Assembly (NCBI RefSeq): GCF_002803075.1
Contig: NZ_NNBK01000020.1
Location: forward strand, 1-64,000
Reading direction: 5' to 3'
From: Streptomyces sp. CB01373
GTDB lineage: Bacteria; Actinomycetota; Actinomycetes; Streptomycetales; Streptomycetaceae
Length of the DNA: 64,000 bases
Of this stretch, positions 45,851 through 54,379 are shown in pieces. The position numbers and the translations under genes were made by a program. How positions within the stretch are numbered: the stretch's first letter is position 1; every line of letters starts with the position of its first letter. The notes beneath the pieces are model-generated. The model did no database searches. It worked only from the letters and a program-made list of their open reading frames with translations, and had not been told where the DNA came from.

Positions 45851-47008
45851 TCAGCCGCTGACCGAGATCTCCGGCTCGCCCGAGGCGACGCCGTCCTGCT
45901 CCATCTGCTCGGCGAGCTTCATGGCCTCCTCGATCAGGGTCTCCACGATCTTCGACTCCGGCACGGTCTTGATGACCTCGCCCTTGACGAAGATCTGCCC
46001 CTTGCCGTTGCCGGAGGCGACACCGAGGTCGGCCTCACGCGCCTCACCGGGACCGTTGACGACGCAGCCCATCACCGCGACGCGCAGCGGCACCTCCATA
46101 CCGGTCAGACCGGCGGTGACCTCCTCGGCCAGCTTGTACACGTCCACCTGCGCACGGCCGCAGGACGGACACGACACGATCTCCAGACCACGCTGGCGCA
46201 GGTTCAGCGACTCCAGGATCTGGATACCGACCTTGATCTCCTCGACCGGCGGCGCGGACAGCGACACACGGATGGTGTCACCGATCCCCTGGGACAGCAG
46301 CGCGCCGAAGGCCACCGCCGACTTGATCGTGCCCTGGAAGGCGGGGCCGGCCTCGGTGACACCCAGGTGGAGGGGGTAGTCGCACTGCCCGGCGAGCTGC
46401 CGGTAGGCCTCGATCATCACGACCGGGTCGTTGTGCTTGACCGAGATCTTGATGTCCCGGAAGTCGTGCTCCTCGAACAGCGACGCCTCCCACAGCGCCG
46501 ACTCCACCAGCGCCTCCGGAGTCGCCTTCCCGTACTTCTGCAGCAGCCGCCGGTCCAGCGAACCCGCGTTCACACCGATCCGGATCGGCGTCCCGTGATC
46601 CTTCGCCGCCCGCGCGATCTCCCTGACCTTGTCGTCGAACTGCTTGATGTTGCCCGGGTTCACCCGCACCGCCGCACAGCCCGCCTCGATCGCCGCGAAC
46701 ACGTACTTCGGCTGGAAATGGATGTCCGCGATCACCGGAATCTGCGACTTCCGCGCGATCGTCGCCAACGCGTCCGCGTCGTCCTGCGTCGGACACGCCA
46801 CCCGCACAATCTGACAACCCGACGCCGTCAGCTCCGCGATCTGCTGCAACGTCGCACCGATGTCCGACGTACGCGTCGTCGTCATCGACTGCACCGACAC
46901 CGGCGCGTCCCCGCCCACGGCCACGGACCCGACCTGGATCTGCCGGCTCTTGCGGCGCTCGGCGATCTTGGTAGGAACGGACGGCATGCCGAGAGAAATC
47001 GCAGTCAT
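45851..47008 (-). CDS. ispG: (E)-4-hydroxy-3-methylbut-2-enyl-diphosphate synthase
   Basis: MEP-pathway iron-sulfur enzyme (GcpE) that makes HMBPP. The protein is 385 aa. It has the TIM-barrel part (SVQSMTTTRTSDIGATLQQI at the N-terminus; VRVNPGNIKQFDDKV) and the [4Fe-4S] ligands Cys280 and Cys283 (CPSCGR) and Cys315 with Glu322 (MGCVVNGPGEA). ATG start at 47008. dxr of the same pathway and rseP lie upstream on the same strand, but a recombinase gene separates them from ispG. Promoter elements for ispG must lie in 47009-47216 or further upstream. Confidence 0.97.
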   Translation of the reverse strand: MTAISLGMPSVPTKIAERRKSRQIQVGSVAVGGDAPVSVQSMTTTRTSDIGATLQQIAELTASGCQIVRVACPTQDDADALATIARKSQIPVIADIHFQPKYVFAAIEAGCAAVRVNPGNIKQFDDKVREIARAAKDHGTPIRIGVNAGSLDRRLLQKYGKATPEALVESALWEASLFEEHDFRDIKISVKHNDPVVMIEAYRQLAGQCDYPLHLGVTEAGPAFQGTIKSAVAFGALLSQGIGDTIRVSLSAPPVEEIKVGIQILESLNLRQRGLEIVSCPSCGRAQVDVYKLAEEVTAGLTGMEVPLRVAVMGCVVNGPGEAREADLGVASGNGKGQIFVKGEVIKTVPESKIVETLIEEAMKLAEQMEQDGVASGEPEISVSG

Positions 47009-47216
47009 CTGCTGTGCAACCCCAAGTCGTGGATCAAGGTCCGGCCTCGTTCAGCGGCGGGCTCCAGGCATCGAGATTACGGCACTGGCAGGAACGGAAG
47101 CACACGGCGTCCCAGTGGTCCACCCATTGGCGTTCGATCCCGACAGCCCGGGCATGATGGCCACACCGCAGGACATGATCCCCGGTTGATCACCATGCCT
47201 GGACCGTCTGGAACGC

Positions 47217-49127
47217 TCAGCGGAGAACCTCGACATCGAGCCCCGTGCTGATAGCGAGAGCGGGGCCGGCCTCATCGCTCAGAACCGGCGTGCCCTCTCC
47301 CTCCTCGTTGAGAAGCGTCACGATTTCCGCCCACACTCCGTCCGCCAACCAAGTGCGTTGCCGGCAACGAACTTTCTCGGGGTCGCCGAAGCACTCCGGA
47401 AGGTCGCGCCACAGGATTCCGCTACGCAGGCGATGCAGCATGCCCAAGAAAGCCGCTCGCAGGTCCAGCGGCGACCGAAAGTGATGCGCCGGATACCTGC
47501 AGCGGAGCAATTCTTCGATACGGGACCACTGGCTGTCCGTGGGATCGGCAGGGACGGATGTCCCCTTGCGCTGATGCCACCTCGTCGTCCAGCATCTCGT
47601 CCCCTCCCGGTACCGAAACGTCGGGTCCACAATGTCCACGCGTACCTTGACCGACTCGAACAGGCGCCGCTGCTCGGACGACGAGAGCGACCGGATGTCC
47701 GGAGCGGCGGCCTCCAGAACGGCTGTCGTCCGGGCATCCTTGCTGCTCAGATTATGGAGTTCGCTCAGCCAGTCCCGCGCGTAAGCCAGGATCCGGTCGA
47801 AGGCCTTCTGCTCGGACTCAAGCTGGCGCATCGCAGCGGCGATGACGCGGTCTTGCTGCGTCTTCACCCGCAGTGTGTCGAGTTCCTCTGCGCACCGCGC
47901 AGCGAGCCGCTCCAGCGATCTCACCCGCTCAAGGTGCTGAATCAGCTGCGTGTGCGCCAGAGAGAAGAGCGGCATCATCGGCCTGCTGTTCGGCGGAATC
48001 GAGGCCAACAGAGCGTTGAGGTGGCTCGCCACCTCCTCCTCCACGAGGTCAGCGGGCAGAAAGACACAACCGCAGGAGACATCGGCGTTCCACCCTGAAC
48101 AGCGATACGTCCGTAGCCCGTCCTTGCTCCGGAAACATCCAATGTAGGGACGCCCGCAGTGCCCGTGGATCAGCCCGCTGAGCAGGTACTCCCCGATCGG
48201 GTTCTTGCGGGGTCTGGTCAACGCGGCCAGTGCCTCCTGAAAGGAACGAATCCGGTGCGCCGGGAGGATCGGAGGCAGTGGGATCACCACGCTTTCGCCG
48301 TGCAGCGGACGTCCGTCACTGCCGAGTCTGGTGCGGTGGCCACCCCATTGCCGATCAGTGCGACGGAATACCGCCTCTCCGAGAAACGTCGCACCCCTCA
48401 ACCGTCGGTGGAGGTTCGTACCGGTCCAGGGCTTGCCGCTCCGAGTGAGAATTCCGCGGCTGTTCAGCTCCTTGGCGATGCCGACGAGAGTGCGCCCGCC
48501 GTCGATCACGAGGTCGGCCAGAAGCTTCACCACACCTGCTTCAGCCGGGTCCACCTCGAGCGTCGAACCGAAGGTGCCCTTGCCTCTGATGCGATAGCCG
48601 TAGGGGGCAGGCCCACCCGGCCACCCACCGTTGACCGCCTTGAGCTGCCGACCTGACTGTGTGCGAGCGACAATGCGACGGTAGTCCGCCTCCACGCTCT
48701 GCGCCAGGCGGTCGACTGTGAGCCACCTCTCGACACCCGGTTCACCCAGGGGCTCGGTGCAGCATTCCACCTGCGCCCCGACGTCCTCGATCTGCCAGAT
48801 GCAACGCCAGATGGCCGCTTCCGTCCGCCCCAGGCGATCCAGGCGATGCACCAGGACGTGCTTGACGCCCCCCAGAGAAATGTCCGCCAGCAGTGCCTCC
48901 AGACCGGGACGGAAGTGCGTCGAACCCGATTCGCCGATGTCTTCCCAGGATTGGACCAGACACCACGCGTCCTGCTGTTCCACGAAGGCGCGAATGGCCT
49001 GCGCCTGGACCGGAATCCCGTACTTGCCCCTCTGCTCGGTGGTCGAGACCCGCATGTACGCGGCTACGTCGACTGTCTGCACTCCCCGGCTCTTGTCATC
49101 CGCACGCGTGGCAGTAACTTGCTGCAT
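47217..49127 (-). CDS. Large serine recombinase with C-terminal IS402/DUF4096-like domain
   Basis: This 636-aa protein has an N-terminal resolvase domain with the nucleophile Ser28 in YMRVSTTEQ and the RLDRLGR motif. A Recombinase domain (GGWPGGPAPYGYRIRG), a zinc-ribbon-like region (HGHCGRPYIGCF...CGCVF) and a coiled-coil stretch follow. Residues about 528-606 match the N-terminal DUF4096 domain of IS5-family transposases (PTDSQWSRIEELL; LRAAFLGMLHRLRSGILWRDLPECFG split over two blocks). The ATG at 49127 has GAGAGGG upstream. Base composition is lower in GC than the neighbours, a sign of transfer. It could be an integrase remnant of a lost element. The attachment sites are not identified. 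Confidence 0.85.
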   Translation of the reverse strand: MQQVTATRADDKSRGVQTVDVAAYMRVSTTEQRGKYGIPVQAQAIRAFVEQQDAWCLVQSWEDIGESGSTHFRPGLEALLADISLGGVKHVLVHRLDRLGRTEAAIWRCIWQIEDVGAQVECCTEPLGEPGVERWLTVDRLAQSVEADYRRIVARTQSGRQLKAVNGGWPGGPAPYGYRIRGKGTFGSTLEVDPAEAGVVKLLADLVIDGGRTLVGIAKELNSRGILTRSGKPWTGTNLHRRLRGATFLGEAVFRRTDRQWGGHRTRLGSDGRPLHGESVVIPLPPILPAHRIRSFQEALAALTRPRKNPIGEYLLSGLIHGHCGRPYIGCFRSKDGLRTYRCSGWNADVSCGCVFLPADLVEEEVASHLNALLASIPPNSRPMMPLFSLAHTQLIQHLERVRSLERLAARCAEELDTLRVKTQQDRVIAAAMRQLESEQKAFDRILAYARDWLSELHNLSSKDARTTAVLEAAAPDIRSLSSSEQRRLFESVKVRVDIVDPTFRYREGTRCWTTRWHQRKGTSVPADPTDSQWSRIEELLRCRYPAHHFRSPLDLRAAFLGMLHRLRSGILWRDLPECFGDPEKVRCRQRTWLADGVWAEIVTLLNEEGEGTPVLSDEAGPALAISTGLDVEVLR

Positions 49128-49319
49128 GTCAGTCCCTCTCAGACTGGCCGGACCCCAGGGTGTTGGCGCACCGCTGGGGTCACCCATGTACAGCAAGAAA
49201 GTACGAAGCCCGCGTTCACGTCGTACGAGTAATCCGCGCCCTTCACCCACCCGAGTTAAATGGGCGAAGGGCACGGCATCGCGACCATCACGACCATCAC
49301 GACAGAAAACGACGGTTTA

Positions 49320-50624
49320 TCAACTGATCTTGACCGGGTTAACCACGTCCGCGATCAGGACGAGGATCGTGAAGCAGACGAAGACGCCCGCCACCACGTA
49401 GGCCACCGGCATCAGCTTCGCCACGTCGAACGGACCGGGGTCAGGCCGGCGCAGCACCCTCGCCAGGTTCCGCCGCAGCGACTCCCACAGCGCCCCCGCG
49501 ATGTGCCCGCCGTCCAGCGGGAGCAGCGGGAGCATGTTGAACAGGAACAGCGAGAGGTTGAAGCCGGCGACCAGCATCAGAGCCATGGCCAGTTGCTGGG
49601 TGGGCGGGATGTCCAGGGTGAAGATCTCGCCGCCGACGCGGGCCGCGCCGACCACGCCCATCGGGGAGTCGGGCTGGCGTGGAGCGCCGTCGAAGGCCGC
49701 GTTCCACAGGGCCGGCACCTTGCCGGGCAGGCTCGCGATGGAGTGGACGGCCTCGCCGAGCCGGTCGCCCATCCAGGTCACGGACTGGCCGAAGTCCTGT
49801 CGGACGATGCCGGTCGCGGCGCTGAAGCCGAGGAAGCCGGCGCTGACGTACTGCCCCTGCACGATCTGGCCGCGTGAGTCCTTCTTGGCGACCTGGTTGG
49901 TGGCGATCTTCGCGTGCAGGGTGACGTCCTGTCCCTTGCGGTCGACGACGATCGACACGTCCTTGCCGGGGTTGGCGCGGATCAGGTCGGACAGCTGGTT
50001 CCAGTTGCCGGTGCTCACCCCGTTGAAGGAGACGATCTTGTCGCCCGCCTTCAGGCCGGCGGCCGCGGCCGGTGCCGGGGCGTCGGTCTTCTTGCAGTTG
50101 TCGCGGTTCTCGCTCTGCGCGATGACGCACTGGGAGACGGAGCTGACGGTGGTCGTCTGCTGCGAGATACCGAAGCCCATGAGGACGGTCAGGAACAGCG
50201 CGACCGCGAGGATCAGGTTCATGAAGGGGCCCGCGAACATCACGATGACCCGCTTCCACGGGGCACGGGTGTAGAACAGGCGCTTCTCGTCACCGGGGCC
50301 GAGCTCCTCGAAGGCCGCCGAGCGGGCGTCCTCGATCATGCTGCGCCAGGGCGAGGTGGAGCGTGCCGTGATCCGGCCGTCGTCGCCCGGCGGGAACATG
50401 CCGATCATGCGGATATAGCCGCCGAACGGAATGGCCTTGACGCCGTACTCCGTCTCGCCCTTCCTGCGGGACCACAGCGTCGGGCCGAATCCCACCATGT
50501 ACTGCGGCACGCGGATGCCGAAGAGCTTGGCGGTGGACAGATGCCCCAGCTCGTGCCACGCGATGGAGACCAGCAGGCCCACCACGAAGACGACTATGCC
50601 GAGGATCATCATCAAGGACGTCAT
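49320..50624 (-). CDS. rseP: Site-2 protease (RIP metalloprotease)
   Basis: Membrane zinc protease of 434 aa that cleaves within membranes, typically anti-sigma factors. HELGH is at residues 24-28 in the first membrane helix. A PDZ domain (AAAAGLKAGDKIVSFNGVST) sits in the middle, and FNMLPLLPLDGGH near the end supplies the third ligand. About four membrane segments are seen. The ATG at 50624 overlaps the dxr stop as ATGA, so it is translated with dxr. The recombinase gene follows 192 nt further on. Confidence 0.94.
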   Translation of the reverse strand: MTSLMMILGIVVFVVGLLVSIAWHELGHLSTAKLFGIRVPQYMVGFGPTLWSRRKGETEYGVKAIPFGGYIRMIGMFPPGDDGRITARSTSPWRSMIEDARSAAFEELGPGDEKRLFYTRAPWKRVIVMFAGPFMNLILAVALFLTVLMGFGISQQTTTVSSVSQCVIAQSENRDNCKKTDAPAPAAAAGLKAGDKIVSFNGVSTGNWNQLSDLIRANPGKDVSIVVDRKGQDVTLHAKIATNQVAKKDSRGQIVQGQYVSAGFLGFSAATGIVRQDFGQSVTWMGDRLGEAVHSIASLPGKVPALWNAAFDGAPRQPDSPMGVVGAARVGGEIFTLDIPPTQQLAMALMLVAGFNLSLFLFNMLPLLPLDGGHIAGALWESLRRNLARVLRRPDPGPFDVAKLMPVAYVVAGVFVCFTILVLIADVVNPVKIS

Positions 50625-51883
50625 GCACGCGCCTCCGCTGTCGCCGTTCGCGCTGTCAGTTCCCGGGCCCTGGCGCGGGCCCAGGTCTCCGCTTCGAGGA
50701 CGTCCGGCACCGTCAGGGTAGTTCCCGTCGGGGGTGTGCCGTGCTCCTCGACCACTTGTGTCACGGTCTCCATGATCCCGTTGAAGGGCAGGGCGCCGCG
50801 CAGGAACGCGTCGACGCACTCCTCGTTGGCCGCGTTGAACACGGCCGGGGCGGTGCCGCCGAGCCCGCCCACGTGCCGGGCGAGCCCCACGGAGGGGAAG
50901 GCCTCGGTGTCGAGCGGGAAGAACTCCCAGGTCGACGCCTTGCTCCAGTCGAAGCTGGGCGCGGCGTCGGGAACGCGTTCCGGCCAGCCCAGGCCGATGG
51001 CGATGGGCCCGCCCATGTCCGGGGGCGTCGCCTGGGCGAGGGTGGATCCGTCGGTGAACTCAACCATCGAGTGGACATAAGACTGCGGATGCACGACGAC
51101 CTCAATGCGGTCGAAGGAAATGTCGTACAGCAGGTGTGCCTCGATGACCTCGAGGCCCTTGTTGACCAGGGTGGCGGAGTTGACCGTGATCACCGGGCCC
51201 ATCGCCCAGGTGGGGTGGGCGAGGGCGTCCTCGACGGTGACGTCGGCGAGCTCGGCCTTGGTCCGGCCGCGGAAGGGGCCGCCGGAGGCGGTGACGACGA
51301 GCTTGCGCACATCGGCCCGCGTTCCCGCCGCGAGCGCCTGGAAGAGGGCGGCGTGCTCGGAGTCCACCGGGATGATCTGGCCGGGCTTGGCGAGCGCCTT
51401 GACCAGCGGGCCGCCGACGATGAGCGACTCCTTGTTGGCGAGCGCGAGGGTGCGGCCCGCCTCCAGGGCGGCGAGGGTCGGGGCGAGGCCGATGGAGCCG
51501 GTGATGCCGTTGAGGACCGTGTGGCAGTCGGAGGCGGCGAGGTGGGTGGCGGCCTCCGGTCCGGCGAGGATCTCGGGGAGGGGCTCGGACGCCCCGTACT
51601 GCGCGGCGAGCGCCTCGCGCAGGGCCGGTACGACGTCCTCGCGGGCCACGGCGACGGTCCGCGCCCGCAGCCGGTACGCCTGCTCGGCGAGGAGACCGAC
51701 CCGTCCGCCGTTGGCGGAGAGCCCGGTGACCCGGAAGCGGTCCGGGTTGCGCAGGACGAGGTCGATGGCCTGGGTGCCGATGGACCCGGTGGACCCGAGC
51801 ACCACCACGTCCTTGGGGCCGTCCCCGGCGACGGGGTCGAAGACGAGGTGCGGGTCGGCGAGAGGGGCTGGACTGTCGCTCAT
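50621..51883 (-). CDS. dxr: 1-deoxy-D-xylulose-5-phosphate reductoisomerase
   Basis: Second enzyme of the MEP isoprenoid pathway; it converts DXP to MEP with NADPH. The protein is 420 aa. The NADPH motif is LGSTGSIGTQ near residue 30. The metal/substrate loop is PVDSEHAALFQ, with the ALANKESLIVGG, TASGGPFRG and HPQSYVHSMVEF blocks. ATG start at 51883. It is followed by rseP with a 4-nt overlap. The dxr-rseP-ispG order is the usual Streptomyces arrangement. Confidence 0.97.
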   Translation of the reverse strand: MSDSPAPLADPHLVFDPVAGDGPKDVVVLGSTGSIGTQAIDLVLRNPDRFRVTGLSANGGRVGLLAEQAYRLRARTVAVAREDVVPALREALAAQYGASEPLPEILAGPEAATHLAASDCHTVLNGITGSIGLAPTLAALEAGRTLALANKESLIVGGPLVKALAKPGQIIPVDSEHAALFQALAAGTRADVRKLVVTASGGPFRGRTKAELADVTVEDALAHPTWAMGPVITVNSATLVNKGLEVIEAHLLYDISFDRIEVVVHPQSYVHSMVEFTDGSTLAQATPPDMGGPIAIGLGWPERVPDAAPSFDWSKASTWEFFPLDTEAFPSVGLARHVGGLGGTAPAVFNAANEECVDAFLRGALPFNGIMETVTQVVEEHGTPPTGTTLTVPDVLEAETWARARARELTARTATAEARA

Positions 51884-52005
51884 CCCCCCATTGTGGCCGC
51901 ACCGGGTGCCCGGACGGACAGCGCGCCCCCTCGAAGGGGGGAGCGAGTCGCCGGTCGCCGCGTCGCGGACGCGCCACCGGCGCGCCCCGTCGGGGGACGC
52001 GGTCG

Positions 52006-52039
52006 GCCGCCGGGCGGCCGGTGCCGCCGGGCGGCCGGT
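52006..52039. repeat. 17-bp direct repeat (two copies)
   Basis: GCCGCCGGGCGGCCGGT occurs twice in perfect tandem, 52006-52022 and 52023-52039. It lies in the gap between dxr and the acyl-CoA dehydrogenase. The unit contains self-complementary GGCCGCC/GGGCGGCC, so it may fold as a hairpin and act as the terminator of the dehydrogenase gene. Confidence 0.75.
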
Positions 52040-52090
52040 GGATGTCGACGACAGGCTGCCGTGCCGCGTGTCACGGCCGTCGGCCGGCCG

Positions 52091-54031
52091 TCACCTGATC
52101 GGCCGGTGCACGTTCTCCCGCTCGCTCGGACCGGGGGTCGCCTCCGCGATCCACGGGCCGTCGTCCGACGGGTCGACGACGCCTTCCTCCAGCCAGGTGT
52201 AGGCGCCGCCGAGGACGCCCTTGACGACCTTGCGGTCGAGGTCGTCGGTGTTGGTCCACAGGCGGTCGAAGAGTTCGGCGACGCGGATGCGGGACTGCCG
52301 GCAGAAGGCGTCGGCGAGCTGGTAGGCCTCGCGGCCGTGGTCGCCCTGGGTGCGCAGGAGTTCGGCGCGGACGCAGGCCGCGCTCATCGCGAACAGTTCG
52401 GCGCCGATGTCGACGATCCGGCCGAGGAAGCCCTGCTTGGTCTCCATCCGGCCCTGCCAGCGGGACATGGCGTAGAAGGTGGAGCGGGCAAGCCTGCGGG
52501 CGTGGCGTTCCACGTAGCGCAGGTGGCCGGACAGGTCGACGTGTCCGGGCGGGTGGAACTCGGCGTACGAGCGCGGGAGCTGGCCGGGGCCCGCGACCAG
52601 CCTGGGCAGCCACTTGGCGTAGAAGACGCCCGCGTTCGCGCCCGCCCTCGCCTTGTCCGACAGGGACTTGTCGGGGTCGATGAGGTCGCCGGCGACCGAG
52701 AGGTGGGCGTCGACCGCCTCCCGCGCGATCAGCAGGTGCATGATCTCGGTCGAGCCCTCGAAGATGCGGTTGATGCGCAGGTCGCGCAGCATCTGCTCGG
52801 CGGGGACCGCGCGTTCCCCGCGGGCGGCGAGGGACGCGGCCGTCTCGTAGCCGCGGCCGCCGCGGATCTGGACCAGTTCGTCGGCCATCCGCCAGGCCAT
52901 CTCCGAGCCGTAGAGCTTGGCGAGGGCGGCCTCGATGCGGATGTCGTTGCGGTTCTCGTCGGCCATCTGGGACGACAGGTCGAGCACCGCCTCCAGCGCG
53001 AAGGTGGTGGCCGCGATGAACGAGATCTTCGAGCCGACCGCCTCGTGCAGCGCGACCGGCTTGCCCCACTGCTCGCGGACCGCGGACCACTCGCGGGCGA
53101 TCTTCAGGCACCACTTGCCCGCGCCCGCGCACATCGCGGGCAGGGAGAGGCGGCCGGTGTTCAGGGTGGTCAGGGCGATCTTCAGACCCTGGCCCTCGGC
53201 GCCGATGCGGTGGGCGGCCGGGACCCGCACCCGGTGGAAGCGGGTGACGCCGTTCTCGATGCCGCGCAGGCCCATGAAGACGTTGCGGTTCTCCACGGTG
53301 ACGCCCTCGGAGGCAGCCTCGACGACGAACGCGGTGATGCCGCCGCGGTGGCCCTCGGACTTCGGCACACGCGCCATGACGACGAGGAGGTCGGCCACGA
53401 CCCCGTTGGTCGTCCACAGCTTGACCCCGTCGAGGACGTAGCCGTCCCCGTCCGGGACGGCCGTGGTCGCCAGGCGCGCCGGGTCGGAGCCGACGTCCGG
53501 CTCGGTGAGCAGGAAGGCGGAGATGTCCGTGCGGGCGCAGCGGGGCAGGAAGGTGTCCTTCTGCTCCTGTGTGCCGAAGAGTTTCAGCGGCTGCGGCACG
53601 CCGATCGACTGGTGCGCGGAGAGCAGCGCGCCGATCGCGGGGCTGGCGGAGCCGGCCAGGGCGAGGGCCTTGTTGTAGTAGACCTGGGTCAGGCCGAGGC
53701 CGCCGTACTTGGTGTCGATCTTCATGCCGAGCGCGCCGAGCTCCTTGAGCCCGGTGACGACCTCGTCCGGGATCCGCGCGTCGCGCTCGATGCGGGCCGA
53801 GTCGATCTTCGTCTCGCAGAAGTCGCGGAGCTTGGCGAGGAACTCCTCTCCGCGTTGCACGTCGTCGGCCGCGGGCAGCGGGTGCGGATGGATGAGATCG
53901 AGCCGGAAGCGGCCGAGGAACAGCTCCTTGGCGAAGCTCGGCCTGTGCCAGTCCTGCTCCCGAGCGGCCTCCGCCACCTGGCGGGCCTCGCGCTCGGTGA
54001 CGGTGGGCTTGTTGGACGTTGGTGCGGACAT
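52091..54031 (-). CDS. Acyl-CoA dehydrogenase, long form
   Basis: Flavoenzyme of fatty-acid beta-oxidation, 646 aa. The core has the acyl-CoA dehydrogenase middle motif (FLLTEPDVGSDPARL), the flavin-binding C-terminal helices (WSAVREQWGKPVALHEAV) and the catalytic Glu region (NRIFEGSTEIMHLLIAREA). An extra C-terminal domain of about 170 residues makes it VLCAD-like in length. I chose the ATG at 54031 because GAGGTGA lies 8 nt upstream; a GTG three codons earlier would overlap that site. It diverges from the LacI gene. An imperfect dyad, ACCGACCGGT (54076-54085), lies in its upstream region. Confidence 0.92.
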   Translation of the reverse strand: MSAPTSNKPTVTEREARQVAEAAREQDWHRPSFAKELFLGRFRLDLIHPHPLPAADDVQRGEEFLAKLRDFCETKIDSARIERDARIPDEVVTGLKELGALGMKIDTKYGGLGLTQVYYNKALALAGSASPAIGALLSAHQSIGVPQPLKLFGTQEQKDTFLPRCARTDISAFLLTEPDVGSDPARLATTAVPDGDGYVLDGVKLWTTNGVVADLLVVMARVPKSEGHRGGITAFVVEAASEGVTVENRNVFMGLRGIENGVTRFHRVRVPAAHRIGAEGQGLKIALTTLNTGRLSLPAMCAGAGKWCLKIAREWSAVREQWGKPVALHEAVGSKISFIAATTFALEAVLDLSSQMADENRNDIRIEAALAKLYGSEMAWRMADELVQIRGGRGYETAASLAARGERAVPAEQMLRDLRINRIFEGSTEIMHLLIAREAVDAHLSVAGDLIDPDKSLSDKARAGANAGVFYAKWLPRLVAGPGQLPRSYAEFHPPGHVDLSGHLRYVERHARRLARSTFYAMSRWQGRMETKQGFLGRIVDIGAELFAMSAACVRAELLRTQGDHGREAYQLADAFCRQSRIRVAELFDRLWTNTDDLDRKVVKGVLGGAYTWLEEGVVDPSDDGPWIAEATPGPSERENVHRPIR

Positions 54032-54258
54032 GAGGCTCACCTCGCCGCGAAGAGGGATGGAGGGTGCGGTACGTTACCGACCGGTGCTACTGGATCGTAT
54101 GTACCCGATACCGGGCGGACCCACCACCCCACGCGCACGGACGCTCGCAGTCCACCGTCTGTTTCGGTCTGTCCCACCCAGCATCGTGTGTGCGGGGCGT
54201 GACGACCACTCCTTGTACTCCGTTCGGATGGCCCGTCCGGGAGCGGGAAAAGAAAACA

Positions 54259-54274
54259 GTCGAAGCGCTTCGAC
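54259..54274. promoter_or_regulatory. LacI operator 1 (perfect 16-bp palindrome)
   Basis: GTCGAAGCGCTTCGAC is a perfect palindrome with the central CG typical of LacI-family sites. It lies about 105 nt upstream of the LacI gene at 54380. The 348-nt gap 54032-54379 holds this site, the second copy and the promoter region of the divergent acyl-CoA dehydrogenase, and no gene. Confidence 0.8.
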
Positions 54275-54347
54275 AGCCTATGGACACCCACTCCTGCCGG
54301 GGCTACTGTCGAACCACCCTTACCTCCCGATGCCGGTACTGCGCACT

Positions 54348-54360
54348 GTCGAAGCGCTTC
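54348..54360. promoter_or_regulatory. LacI operator 2
   Basis: GTCGAAGCGCTTC repeats 13 of the 16 bases of operator 1 and ends 19 nt before the ATG of the LacI gene. Binding here would block its transcription, so autoregulation is likely. A further TGTCGAA half-site lies at 54307-54313. Confidence 0.75.
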
Positions 54361-54379
54361 ACACACCTTGGAGAGCTGG

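Noticed and set aside
47340..47560. Independent IS5-family transposase fragment
   Set aside because: The DUF4096-like sequence is in frame with the recombinase, without its own start, inverted repeats or DDE domain, so I report it as part of the fusion.
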